64,000 nucleotides of DNA from contig NZ_ABCY02000001.1 of assembly GCF_000170955.2 (NCBI RefSeq), forward strand, positions 676,194-740,193, written 5' to 3'. A model generated the notes under the pieces. That model searched no databases. It was not told the DNA's origin and saw only the letters and a program-made list of their open reading frames with translations. Below, piece by piece: positions 1 to 8,638 of the stretch (positions are counted from its first letter, which is position 1; each line of letters begins with the position of its first letter). The position numbers and the translations under genes were made by a program. This DNA comes from Borreliella valaisiana VS116. Lineage in GTDB: Bacteria > Spirochaetota > Spirochaetia > Borreliales > Borreliaceae.

Positions 1-240
1 TTGTTCCTATTTATTTTTAATGTTTATTCTATTTGTAATTTAACGTCAGCAAATTTTTATTTCTTTCGACTTAGTAGTAAAGTTTGTGATAAATTAATTT
101 TTTTTAAAAATTTTAAGAAAATTAAAGATTTTTGTTCTTGAATTGATTACAAGTTTATGCATCGATTAATAATTTGCGTTATTATTAAAAAAATATAAGT
201 AATCTTTTTAAAAAACAGTACTTATATTTAAAGGATGTAT
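1..240. other. Noncoding leader region upstream of nhaC1
   Basis: No convincing reading frame crosses these bases, which are very AT-rich. The only clear structure is the inverted repeat at 191-229 listed separately. The stretch probably holds the promoter and 5' leader of the first antiporter gene. I could not pick out a -35/-10 pair with confidence. Confidence 0.6.
191..229. promoter_or_regulatory. 11-bp perfect inverted repeat directly before the nhaC1 RBS
   Basis: Bases 191-201 (aaatataagta) are the exact reverse complement of 219-229 (tacttatattt), separated by 17 nt. The right arm ends one base before the aagga ribosome-binding site at 231-235. It could be an operator, or a 5' leader hairpin stacked against the RBS. 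No T-tract follows, so it is not a terminator for upstream transcription. The function is inferred from position only. Confidence 0.5.
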
Positions 241-1584
241 ATGGAAAATATTGAAGTAAAAGCCCAACCAAGTTTTTTTGGACTTGTTCCTTTTTTCGTT
301 TTTATTATTATGTATTTGTGCACAGGAATTTATTTAGGGTTTCTTGGCGTAGAAATGGCTTTTTATCAGCTTCCAGCTAGCGTTGCAATGTTTTTTGCTT
401 CTATTGTTTGTTTTTTAGGGTTTAAAGGAAAATTTTCTGACAAAATTCACATATTTATTAAAGGAGCCGCTCAGTATGACATTATACTAATGTGTCTTAT
501 TTTTATGCTTTCTGGGGCCTTTTCTTCTCTTTGCAAAGAAATAGGCTGTGTTGAAACTGTAGCAAATTTGGGAATTAAATATATTAATCCTAATTGGATT
601 GTTTCTGGTATATTTTTTATAACTTGCTTTCTCTCTTTTTCTGCGGGTACTTCTGTTGGATCTATTGTTGCAATTGCTCCTATTGCTTTTAATATTGCCG
701 TGAAAAGCAATATTAATCCGAATTTAATGGCAGCATCTGTAATGTGTGGAGCTATGTTTGGAGATAATCTTTCTTTAATATCAGATACAACTATTGTTTC
801 TAGTCGAACTCAAGGCAGTAGTATTTTAAATGTTTTTATTAGTAGTAGTTTTTATGCTTTTCCATCTGCTATACTAACTTTTTTTTCTTTTTTCTTTCTT
901 TCTGGAAATTTGCTTAATACTACAAACTTTCTACATGAAAGTTCAATAGATTTTGTGAAAACTGTGCCTTATTTAATAATTATATTTTTTTCTTTGGCTG
1001 GAATGAATGTTTTTCTAGTTCTTTTTTTTGGTATATTTTCTATATGTATTATTAGTGTTTTGTATAGTAATTTATACTTTTTAGATGTAATAAAAAACAT
1101 TAATAAAGGGTTTTTAAATATGGCGGATTTGATTTTTCTCTCAATCTTAACAGGGGGAGTTTCTTTTATTGCGATTCATAATGGAGGCTTCAAATGGTTG
1201 CTTATTAAATTGAAATCTTTGGTTAGAGGAAAAAGTTCGGCTGAATTTTCTATTGGTGTTTTTGTTTCAATAGTTGACATTTTTCTTGCTAATAACACAA
1301 TTGCCATACTTATTTGTGGCAAAGTAGCAAAAAATATAGCTTTTGAAAATAACATCGGCCCTCAAAGAAGTGCGTCTATTTTAGATATGTTCTCGTGTAT
1401 TTTTCAAGGTATTATTCCTTATGGCGCTCAAATGATTATTTTAGTAGGCTTTTCAAATGGGCTTGTGTCGCCAATTAGCATTTTACCATTTTTAGTTTAT
1501 TTTGGATTTTTATTGTTTTTTGTTATTTTATCTATTTGTGGAATTGATATAAAAAAAGTTTTTTTATATTTTTCAAAAAAATAA
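241..1584 (+). CDS. nhaC1: NhaC-family Na+/H+ antiporter, first of two tandem copies
   Basis: Predicted 447-residue inner-membrane protein with about eleven hydrophobic segments. It should exchange Na+ for H+ to control sodium and pH. The family motif GDNLSLISDTTIVSS is near residue 174, matching the conserved GD.lSp.sDTt segment of NhaC. A Met codon at 235 lies in frame, but the aagga RBS (231-235) overlaps it. The ATG at 241 has a proper five-base spacing, so I start there. A paralogue follows after 104 nt. The exact ion preference cannot be read from sequence. Orthologue of BB_0637 by position. Confidence 0.88.
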   Translation: MENIEVKAQPSFFGLVPFFVFIIMYLCTGIYLGFLGVEMAFYQLPASVAMFFASIVCFLGFKGKFSDKIHIFIKGAAQYDIILMCLIFMLSGAFSSLCKEIGCVETVANLGIKYINPNWIVSGIFFITCFLSFSAGTSVGSIVAIAPIAFNIAVKSNINPNLMAASVMCGAMFGDNLSLISDTTIVSSRTQGSSILNVFISSSFYAFPSAILTFFSFFFLSGNLLNTTNFLHESSIDFVKTVPYLIIIFFSLAGMNVFLVLFFGIFSICIISVLYSNLYFLDVIKNINKGFLNMADLIFLSILTGGVSFIAIHNGGFKWLLIKLKSLVRGKSSAEFSIGVFVSIVDIFLANNTIAILICGKVAKNIAFENNIGPQRSASILDMFSCIFQGIIPYGAQMIILVGFSNGLVSPISILPFLVYFGFLLFFVILSICGIDIKKVFLYFSKK

Positions 1585-1688
1585 AAATTTTGAAAAATAT
1601 AAGACTTGCATTGTTCGATTTTATTATTTTTAACTTTGTTTAGAATAAATTATTTTTAATTGTATTATATGATTTAGGAGGTTTTAAA

Positions 1689-3044
1689 TTGGAAAGAGAA
1701 ACTAATATAGTTCCAAATTTTTGGGGACTTATGCCTTTTTTTCTTTTTATAGGAATTTATATTGGCACTGGACTTGTTCTTTATTTTAATGGTATAGAAA
1801 AGGCATTTTATCAAATGCCTCCCGTATTTGCTATGTTTATTGCTATTGTTTTAACATTTATTATTTTTAAGGGATCTTTTTTAGCAAAAATGAATAAATT
1901 TATTGAAGGGTGTGCTCAACGAGATGTTATTTTTATATCTTTAATATTTATGCTATCTGGTGCTTTTTCTGCTGTTTGTAAAGAAATAGGAAGTGTTGAA
2001 GCTGTAGTAAATATTGGTCTTAAATATGTTCCATTAAATTTGCTAGTATGTGGCATTTTTTTAATTACTCTTTTTTTGTCTTTTTCTACTGGAAGTTTTA
2101 TGGGGACTGTTGTTGCTGTTGCCCCTATTGCTTTGGAACTTGCATATAAGGTAAACATTTCGCTTCCATTGGTTGCTGGGGCTATTCTTAGTGCTGGGGC
2201 ATTTGGAGACAATATGTCTTTAATATCAGATACTCCTATTATTTCAAGTCATACTCAAAAAGTTAATATTGTTGATGTTTTCAAAAATGGAGCTTTTTAT
2301 ACTTTCCCAGCAGCAATTTTAGCAAGCATTGTTTTTGCATTTTTAGGTTCTTATTATAGTAAGACTAATAGTTTTATTATTGAGCCTAGTGAGATAAATT
2401 TTTTTAAAATTATTCCATATATTTTTGTTATGGTTGTTGCAATTTCGGGTGTTGATGTATTTTTGGCCTTGTTTTTAGGTATTGTTGTTGCTGGTATTAT
2501 TGGAATTTATTACTCAGATATTACTTTTTTATTACTGGCTAAAAAAATCAATGAAGGATTTTTAGGCTTAGGAGAAATGTTTATTCTTGTTGTTTTTACG
2601 GGCGGAATTTCCTATATGGCAATTAAGTATGGAGGGTTTGATTGGTTACTGTTAAAATTGCAAAAAATGTCAAAGTCTAAAAGAACTTCGGAGTTTGTAA
2701 TTGTGTTTTTAGTTGGCATTTTGACTGTGTTTCTTGCAAATAATGGGCTTGCTATTTTAATGAGTGGTTCTGTTGTAAGATCAATAACTAAGGAGAATAA
2801 TTTAAACTCACAACGTATTGCAGCTTTACTTTGTATGTCTTCGTGCTTTTTTTTAAGCATTTTGCCTCATAGTATGCATGTTATAGCTCTTGTGGATTTT
2901 ACAAAAGGTAAGCTTTCTCCTTTTGACATTTTTCCATTTTTAATTTATCAAGGATTTTTAATCTTATTGATTGCTTTATCTATAATTGGACTTGATATAA
3001 AATTGATATTTAGATCTTTTTTGAATTATAGACAAAAATCTTAA
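1689..3044 (+). CDS. nhaC2: NhaC-family Na+/H+ antiporter, second tandem copy
   Basis: 451-residue polytopic membrane protein, clearly paralogous to the gene just upstream along its whole length. Shared blocks include the N-terminal FWGL.PFF segment, IFMLSGAFSAVCKEIGSVE, and GDNMSLISDTPIISS near residue 173. It starts with TTG, preceded by a strong AGGAGG at 1676-1681 with seven-base spacing. It is predicted to exchange Na+ (or another monovalent cation) for protons. It carries its own strong RBS after a 104-nt gap, so it may be co-transcribed with nhaC1 or have its own promoter. The 3' end runs into a bidirectional terminator. Confidence 0.87.
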   Translation: MERETNIVPNFWGLMPFFLFIGIYIGTGLVLYFNGIEKAFYQMPPVFAMFIAIVLTFIIFKGSFLAKMNKFIEGCAQRDVIFISLIFMLSGAFSAVCKEIGSVEAVVNIGLKYVPLNLLVCGIFLITLFLSFSTGSFMGTVVAVAPIALELAYKVNISLPLVAGAILSAGAFGDNMSLISDTPIISSHTQKVNIVDVFKNGAFYTFPAAILASIVFAFLGSYYSKTNSFIIEPSEINFFKIIPYIFVMVVAISGVDVFLALFLGIVVAGIIGIYYSDITFLLLAKKINEGFLGLGEMFILVVFTGGISYMAIKYGGFDWLLLKLQKMSKSKRTSEFVIVFLVGILTVFLANNGLAILMSGSVVRSITKENNLNSQRIAALLCMSSCFFLSILPHSMHVIALVDFTKGKLSPFDIFPFLIYQGFLILLIALSIIGLDIKLIFRSFLNYRQKS

Positions 3045-3072
3045 AAACTTTCATTTCGAAAGTTTTTAAGAT
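3038..3072. terminator. Bidirectional rho-independent terminator between nhaC2 and potD
   Basis: Bases 3038-3052 pair perfectly with 3058-3072 over 15 bp around a five-base loop. Both outer flanks give a T-rich tail in the direction of transcription. It starts inside the last codons of nhaC2 and sits between two convergent genes, so it should stop both transcripts. Confidence 0.85.
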
Positions 3073-3097
3073 TGTTTTTGTATTTAAATTTTTGTAT

Positions 3098-4144
3098 TTA
3101 AGAAGAGAGATTCAAATATATTTTGAGCATTTCTTCTTTTATTTTTTTAGGTATTTTTTTAAAAATTTCAAATTTGGAAAAATCTTTTGGCATAAATTTT
3201 TCTTCTAAATATAATTTCATTTCGGGATTATTTTTTGCTTCTTCTTCTATTCTTTTTATTACATTTTTATTTGGAGAATTATATCTAGTTTCTTTAAAAT
3301 TTTTATAAGATGGTTCATTGTCGTATAGAAAGTTTATAAATTTGTAAGCCAAAGTTTTATTTGGTGCATCAATAGGAATTACAAATGTGTCTATCCATAG
3401 ATTGGTGTTTTCTGGTGCATAAAAATCTAAGTTTTTATTTTTTAGGATAGCGCTTTGTGCTTCGCCACTCCATGTAAGTTGAATAGATGCTTCTCCATTT
3501 AGCATTAATGATTTTGCAGGTACATCTGAGAAATATCCGATTAATAGTGGATTTTGGATTTTTAAAAGTTCGCCAGCTTCTTTAATTTTATCTATATCAT
3601 GTTCATTTATTGAGTATTCAAGTTTTTTTAGAGCAACCCCAATATTGTCTTTGGGGGAATCTAGCATTGTAATCTCTTTTTTATATTTTTCATTAAATAG
3701 TATGTCAAAACCTTGCATGTCATTTAAGTCTATTTTATTTTTATTGTAAAGTATGCCCATTAATCCCCAATAAGCTGGTACTGAATAAAGATTGCCAGGA
3801 TCATGTTCTAGGTTTGTAAGATTTTGAGAAATATTTTTTGTTACATTTGGCAATTTTGAGTAATCTAATTTTGTAATTTTACCCTCTTCGATTAATTCTT
3901 GGATTAAATATTCTGATGGGACTATTATATCGTAGTAGTTCCTTGTAGTGTTAAATTTAGCTATCATTTCTTCATTGTTATGAAAAACTTCATAATTAAT
4001 TTTTATATTATTTTCCTTTTCAAATTGATCTAATAAAGTTTCGTCAATATATTCTGCCCAATTAAATACGTTTAAAGTTATTGTGTTTGTTTTAGCACAA
4101 GCAAAAGTTGTAAGAATTGTTATTAATATAAAAATTTTTTTCAT
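3098..4144 (-). CDS. potD: Spermidine/putrescine ABC transporter substrate-binding protein PotD
   Basis: 348 residues. An N-terminal signal segment with a possible lipobox (TTFAC, Cys at about 16) precedes a periplasmic-binding-protein fold. The start of the mature part, VFNWAEYIDETLLDQFEKE, is typical of PotD/PotF. It should capture spermidine or putrescine for PotABC. It is the last gene of potABCD, 18 nt after potC, with an AGGAG RBS. Borreliae lack obvious polyamine synthesis, so uptake is likely important; that is general knowledge, not visible here. Lipid anchoring is inferred: the lipobox is loose, as often in spirochaetes. Confidence 0.9.
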   Translation of the reverse strand: MKKIFILITILTTFACAKTNTITLNVFNWAEYIDETLLDQFEKENNIKINYEVFHNNEEMIAKFNTTRNYYDIIVPSEYLIQELIEEGKITKLDYSKLPNVTKNISQNLTNLEHDPGNLYSVPAYWGLMGILYNKNKIDLNDMQGFDILFNEKYKKEITMLDSPKDNIGVALKKLEYSINEHDIDKIKEAGELLKIQNPLLIGYFSDVPAKSLMLNGEASIQLTWSGEAQSAILKNKNLDFYAPENTNLWIDTFVIPIDAPNKTLAYKFINFLYDNEPSYKNFKETRYNSPNKNVIKRIEEEAKNNPEMKLYLEEKFMPKDFSKFEIFKKIPKKIKEEMLKIYLNLSS

Positions 4145-4162
4145 AAGTACTCCTTTTGTATT

Positions 4163-4954
4163 TTAAAGCTCAGCATCTGTTGTTAATTTTTTAATTCCTA
4201 TAAATTTATTAATAATAAACAAAAGACTTAATATTGCAAAAAATAGTATAGCAGAAATAGCATTTATCACAGGCTTGATGCCCCTTTTTGTGAGCGAGTT
4301 TATTAGAATGGCTAAATTATTAAATCCTTGCCCAGTAGTGAAAAATGATATCAAAAAATCATCTATTGATAGTGTGAATGCAATAAGAGTCCCAATTACT
4401 ATACTTCCGACTATTCCTGGATAAATTATATTGAAAAATATCTGAATTTCTGAGGCTCCAAGATCTTTGGCAGCATCAATAATATTGTTGGGAAGAGAAT
4501 ATAATTTGGGTAAAATTATTATTACTACGTACGGTGTTGAAAAAATTATATGTGATATTAGCATTGTAGAAAATCCCAATTGCATTTTTATTGCAGAATA
4601 AAATGTCATTAGGCTTATTCCTGTTACGATGTCTGGATTAATTATTGTTATTTTATTTGCTGATAATAGTATTGTTTTTAATTTTTTGTTTTCTGCTTTG
4701 TAGATTGCGTAAGCACCAATAACTCCAATAATAACAGAAGTTAAAGATGAAATTGTAGCTATTAAAATAGTGTTAAATATTGCTGACTTGATTTGACTTG
4801 AAGCAAAAATTTCTTTATACCATTTTAGACTAAATCCTTGCCATATAAATCCACTATCACCAGAGTTAAAGGAATAAATTATTAAGATTATTATTGGAAG
4901 GTAAATAAAGCTGAGTATTAAAAATAAGAAAATGTTTTTAAAAGCTCTAAACAT
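4163..4954 (-). CDS. potC: Spermidine/putrescine ABC transporter permease PotC
   Basis: 263-residue membrane permease with six predicted transmembrane helices. The cytoplasmic EAA-type loop (DAAKDLGASEIQIFFNIIYPG) contacts the ATPase. It pairs with PotB to form the channel for polyamines. Three bases separate it from the potB stop codon, and its ggggaa RBS overlaps the potB end, so translation is probably coupled. Length is normal for PotC. Confidence 0.92.
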   Translation of the reverse strand: MFRAFKNIFLFLILSFIYLPIIILIIYSFNSGDSGFIWQGFSLKWYKEIFASSQIKSAIFNTILIATISSLTSVIIGVIGAYAIYKAENKKLKTILLSANKITIINPDIVTGISLMTFYSAIKMQLGFSTMLISHIIFSTPYVVIIILPKLYSLPNNIIDAAKDLGASEIQIFFNIIYPGIVGSIVIGTLIAFTLSIDDFLISFFTTGQGFNNLAILINSLTKRGIKPVINAISAILFFAILSLLFIINKFIGIKKLTTDAEL

Positions 4955-4957
4955 ATT

Positions 4958-5767
4958 TTATTCCCCATTATTTTTTTGCATTAATTTTATTATTATTAAA
5001 TTAAAAATTAATATTACTAACATTAAAATAAATGAAATTGCAGCACCAGTGTTCCAGTCTTCTATGAAAAGAAACTGCTTGCTTATTAGATTTCCTATCA
5101 AAATTTGTTTAGAGCCTCCTAGCAAATCTGAAATTACAAATACTGTGATTGAAGGAATAAATACCATAATTATTCCTGTTGCCAGGTAAGAGAGTGTTAG
5201 GGGTATTTTTATATAAAATAGTATTTGCCACATCCTTGCTCCAAGATCTTGTGCTGCTTCAATGTATTCTGGCTTAATTTTTAAAAGTCCTGTATATATT
5301 GGTAATATCATGAAAGGCAAAAAATTGTATACCATGCCTGTTGTAACAGCCTGTTCATTGTAAAGAAGGTCCAAATTTCCAATTCCGATCTTTTCAAATA
5401 AGTTGTTTATAAATCCGTTTTTCCCAAGTATTCTCATCCAGGCGTAAGTTCTAAGTAATGTATTTATCCACATGGGAAGTATTATCATTATTATTAATTT
5501 ATTTTGAGTACTTTTTTTTGATAATGAGATTAGCCAGGCGGCAGGATAGCCTATTAAAATGCAAAAAATTGTCGCTATTGTTGCTAATTTTAGACTCCTT
5601 GAAAAGATGTTAAGATAACTTGGATTTAGAAGCCCAATAAAATTATGGATTGTAAATTCGTGTTTTTCATTTAAAAATCCCAGCAGTAGTATTATTAGTA
5701 AAGGAAGAATACTAAATGTTAATAAGAATATAGAATATATAATTAATATCAATTTTTTCACAACCAT
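4958..5767 (-). CDS. potB: Spermidine/putrescine ABC transporter permease PotB
   Basis: 269-residue permease with about six membrane helices and an EAA loop (EAAQDLGARMWQILFYIKIP). It forms the membrane channel with PotC. Its ATG overlaps the potA stop by one base (TAATG), and an AAGGAA RBS lies just before, a classic translational-coupling layout. Length and order (A-B-C-D) match the standard pot operon. Confidence 0.92.
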   Translation of the reverse strand: MVVKKLILIIYSIFLLTFSILPLLIILLLGFLNEKHEFTIHNFIGLLNPSYLNIFSRSLKLATIATIFCILIGYPAAWLISLSKKSTQNKLIIMIILPMWINTLLRTYAWMRILGKNGFINNLFEKIGIGNLDLLYNEQAVTTGMVYNFLPFMILPIYTGLLKIKPEYIEAAQDLGARMWQILFYIKIPLTLSYLATGIIMVFIPSITVFVISDLLGGSKQILIGNLISKQFLFIEDWNTGAAISFILMLVILIFNLIIIKLMQKNNGE

Positions 5768-6810
5768 TATTCCTTATGCATAACATGAATATCATCAGGT
5801 TCTAATAATATGTCAACCTCTTCTCCAACTTTTGTAAGCCTTGTGCTTTGAACTATCCAATTTGTTTTTTGAATTTCTATGGTCATTTCGTAATGAACCC
5901 CTTGAAAAATTGCGGATGTTATAGTCCCGCTTAAATGTCCTTTTCCTTTTGGAAGTATTTTTATATCTTCTGGGCGTATTACAAGGTCAACTGCTTCTTC
6001 AGCTTCAAATCCTTTGTCAAGACATTCAAATTCATGGCCAAGCAAACTTACAACCAACTCCTTTTTGTATGTTCCATCAAAAATATTACTTTCTCCAATA
6101 AAATCGGCTACGAATTTTGTTTTAGGTTCATTGTAAATTTCTTCAGGTGTTCCTACTTGCAGAATTATTCCTTCGTTCATTACAACAATTCTGTCACTCA
6201 TTGTCAATGCTTCTTCTTGATCATGAGTAACATATATAAATGTGATTCCAAGTTGGCGCTGTATTTTTTTTAATTCTTTTTGCATCTCTTGTCGCATTTT
6301 TAAATCAAGAGCAGACAGTGGTTCGTCTAGTAATAGAAGCTTAGGTTTCATTACTATTGCTCTTGCTATTGCAACTCTTTGTTTTTGTCCTCCTGAGAGT
6401 TCGTTAATATTTCTGTATGCATATTTTGGCATTCCTATCAACGAAAGAGATGTTTTTACTTTTTCTTTTATAATATCTTTTGGTGTTTTTTTCATTCTAA
6501 GTCCAAATGAAATGTTGTCAAAAACGTTCATATGTGGGAAAAGTGCATAATTTTGGAATACAGTATTAATTTCTCTTTTATTTGGAATAATTTTAGATAT
6601 TTCCTTAGAAAAGAAATAAATTTCTCCATTTTTTTGATTTAAAAAACCACCTAATATTTTTATTAATGTTGTTTTTCCACATCCGGATGGACCTAATAAA
6701 GTAATAAACTCATTTTTTTTAATTTTTAAATTTATGTTATCTAAAGTTTTGTTTTCATTGTTATCATAATAATGACTTAAATTTTTAATCTCTAGGATAC
6801 AATTATCCAA
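5767..6810 (-). CDS. potA: Spermidine/putrescine ABC transporter ATPase PotA
   Basis: 347 residues. The ABC ATPase domain has Walker [10 protein letters not shown] (40-48), Q-loop Gln near 86, signature [10 protein letters not shown] (138-147) and Walker B LLLLDEP ending near 164. A C-terminal TOBE-like regulatory domain follows. It powers PotBC. The start is TTG at 6810, ten bases downstream of AAGGAGG (6827-6821), slightly long spacing. It is the first gene of the pot operon and has a near-consensus promoter just upstream (6880-6852). Confidence 0.94.
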   Translation of the reverse strand: MDNCILEIKNLSHYYDNNENKTLDNINLKIKKNEFITLLGPSGCGKTTLIKILGGFLNQKNGEIYFFSKEISKIIPNKREINTVFQNYALFPHMNVFDNISFGLRMKKTPKDIIKEKVKTSLSLIGMPKYAYRNINELSGGQKQRVAIARAIVMKPKLLLLDEPLSALDLKMRQEMQKELKKIQRQLGITFIYVTHDQEEALTMSDRIVVMNEGIILQVGTPEEIYNEPKTKFVADFIGESNIFDGTYKKELVVSLLGHEFECLDKGFEAEEAVDLVIRPEDIKILPKGKGHLSGTITSAIFQGVHYEMTIEIQKTNWIVQSTRLTKVGEEVDILLEPDDIHVMHKE

Positions 6811-6851
6811 CTAATTTCAACCTCCTTATGGCTGTATTAATACAAATCAAG

Positions 6852-6880
6852 ATTATACTTAATATTATTATTTATGTAAA
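6852..6880 (-). promoter_or_regulatory. Sigma-70 promoter of the pot operon
   Basis: On the minus strand, TTTACA (6880-6875) and TATAAT (6857-6852) are separated by exactly 17 bp. That is 5/6 and 6/6 matches to the housekeeping consensus. Start of transcription is expected near 6845, leaving a leader of about 35 nt that carries the AAGGAGG RBS. It lies between rbgA and potA, so pot can be expressed independently of rbgA. Confidence 0.75.
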
Positions 6881-6888
6881 TGACTTTT

Positions 6889-7728
6889 TTAAAAGGCATT
6901 ATAATTCTTGTCAAGAATTATTTTCCCAAATTTACCTTCTCTGAATTCTTTAATTAATATTTTTGATGCTTTCTCAAGGTTAAGCTCATTTTTTTTGTCG
7001 ATTAATTTTCTAGCTTTTGCAAAATTTTGTAAAATATCAAGTGAATTTTTATGACATATTTCGTATTTTTTTAGTAAAATATTTTTATTATTTTGATCCA
7101 TTATTTCAAGTAAATATAATGCAAGATCTATGTTGTCTAATATTTCATTTTTGATCATATCCAATATTGCAAGTTTTTTTGCAATCGATTGATCTGCTAA
7201 ATTATGCCATAAAATTCCTGGCATATCAAAAAGATTAATTTCCTCATTTATTTTTACTATTTGTATATTTTTAGTGTATCCAGGCTTATTTGCAACTTTT
7301 GCGCTCTTTCTACCGGATAATAGATTTATTATTGAAGATTTTCCAACATTTGGGACCCCAATAATTAAAACTTTTATTTTTTCTTTATAGTTTTTTATCC
7401 TTTTAACAATGACTATTTTTTTAATATTATCTATTATTTGCTTGCGCATGCCTTTTTTGTAAATATTGCTTATTATTACAGTATTGCCAAGATTTTCAAA
7501 ATATTTTTTCCATTTTATAATTTCAGTTGTTTGAGCAATATCAGATTTATGTAAAAGAATTATTTTGGTTTGATTTTTAATAATTTTTTCAGTTAATGGA
7601 TTTTTGCTGCTAAATGGAGCTCTAGCATCTAGTATTTCTAACACAATATTAGTTTTTTGCAAATTATTCTTTATCAGATCTAACGCTCTTTTCATGTGGC
7701 CAGGAAACCAGTTGATTTTATTTATCAT
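6889..7728 (-). CDS. rbgA: Ribosome biogenesis GTPase RbgA/YlqF
   Basis: 279 residues with the circularly permuted GTPase order: DARAP (34-38), G4 HKSD (60-63, usually NKxD), G1 GVPNVGKSS (124-132), then G3 DMPG (168-171). The N-terminal INWFPGHM motif is diagnostic of the RbgA family, which acts late in 50S subunit assembly. The family N-terminus fits the ATG at 7728. A TATAAT ends only six bases upstream, so the mRNA may be leaderless; no good RBS is present. It is divergent from nanE. Confidence 0.92.
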   Translation of the reverse strand: MINKINWFPGHMKRALDLIKNNLQKTNIVLEILDARAPFSSKNPLTEKIIKNQTKIILLHKSDIAQTTEIIKWKKYFENLGNTVIISNIYKKGMRKQIIDNIKKIVIVKRIKNYKEKIKVLIIGVPNVGKSSIINLLSGRKSAKVANKPGYTKNIQIVKINEEINLFDMPGILWHNLADQSIAKKLAILDMIKNEILDNIDLALYLLEIMDQNNKNILLKKYEICHKNSLDILQNFAKARKLIDKKNELNLEKASKILIKEFREGKFGKIILDKNYNAF

Positions 7729-7734
7729 GCCTAA

Positions 7735-7740
7735 ATTATA
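7735..7740 (-). promoter_or_regulatory. -10 box of rbgA, implying a leaderless mRNA
   Basis: A perfect TATAAT on the minus strand (7740-7735) ends six bases before the rbgA ATG at 7728. The corresponding -35 region (around 7758-7763, ttatta) is poor. If this -10 is used, transcription would begin at or next to the start codon. Confidence 0.45.
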
Positions 7741-7800
7741 GCTTAATGTGCATTGAATAATAAATTATTTTTTGTTTTTATATTTGTTAATTTATGTTAA

Positions 7801-7842
7801 TTTTCTTTAAAAGAATTGTTTTTTTTAAAGAAAAAATATAAT
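7801..7842. promoter_or_regulatory. Palindrome next to the nanE -10 box, candidate operator
   Basis: Bases 7801-7812 are the exact reverse complement of 7823-7834 (12 bp). A G-T pair and two further pairs extend the stem inward to a four-base loop. A TATAAT follows at 7837-7842, so the palindrome occupies the -35/spacer region of the likely nanE-ptsG promoter. This is the placement of a repressor site. A structured terminator of upstream reads is less likely, because the upstream gene is divergent. Confidence 0.5.
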
Positions 7843-7891
7843 CTGTATTTGAGTTTTTATATTTTTTCTAAAAATAAATTTTACGGGAGGT

Positions 7892-8590
7892 TTGATTATT
7901 ATTGCAAAAATCAAAAGAGGATTAATAGTATCTTGTCAAGCTCTTGAGAACGAACCTTTACATAGTAGTTTTATTATGTCTAAGATGGCTTTAGCAGCTA
8001 AAATAGGCGGAGCTGTTGGAATAAGAGCCAACGGAGTTAATGATATTAGCCAGATTAAGTTGGAAGTTGATTTGCCAATAATAGGTATTATTAAGCAAAA
8101 TTATAATAATTGTGATGTGTTTATTACTCCTACCATGAAAGAGATTGATGAGCTTTGTAGTGAAGGAGTAGATATAATTGCCCTTGATGCTACTCTTAGA
8201 AATAGACCTAATGGTGTACTGCTTGATGATTTTTTTAAAAATATTAAAAAAAAATATCCAAACCAGTGTTTAATGGCAGATATTTCTTCTTTAGAAGAAG
8301 CTATTAATGCTGATAAATTGGGGTTTGATTTTATTGGAACAACTTTGTATGGCTATACAAAAAGTACTAATGGTTTTAATATTGCAGACAATGATTTTAA
8401 TTTTTTAAAAACCTTGCTTAATTCCAATTTGAAAGCCACTTTGATAGTGGAAGGAAAAATAGATACCCCTTTAAAGGCTCAAAAGTGTTTTGAAATGGGG
8501 GTTGATTTAGTAGTTGTGGGGGGAGCTATTACAAGGCCTGTTGAGATTACTAAAAAATTTGTAGAAAAAATAAATCGAATTAAAAGATAA
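7892..8590 (+). CDS. nanE: N-acetylmannosamine-6-phosphate 2-epimerase
   Basis: 232-residue TIM-barrel protein of the NanE family. It should convert ManNAc-6-P to GlcNAc-6-P, feeding amino-sugar catabolism and cell-wall synthesis. Recognisable segments are [47 protein letters not shown] and VVGGAITRP. The start is uncertain. TTG at 7892 lies only one base after the GGGAGG RBS (7885-7890), while in-frame ATT codons at 7895-7903 have better spacing. The ptsG gene follows after 48 nt with its own AGGAGG, and the two form a likely operon. Confidence 0.9.
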   Translation: MIIIAKIKRGLIVSCQALENEPLHSSFIMSKMALAAKIGGAVGIRANGVNDISQIKLEVDLPIIGIIKQNYNNCDVFITPTMKEIDELCSEGVDIIALDATLRNRPNGVLLDDFFKNIKKKYPNQCLMADISSLEEAINADKLGFDFIGTTLYGYTKSTNGFNIADNDFNFLKTLLNSNLKATLIVEGKIDTPLKAQKCFEMGVDLVVVGGAITRPVEITKKFVEKINRIKR

Positions 8591-8638
8591 TTTTAAACAT
8601 TAAATAGTTAATTATATTGTTTATTTTAGGAGGTTTTT

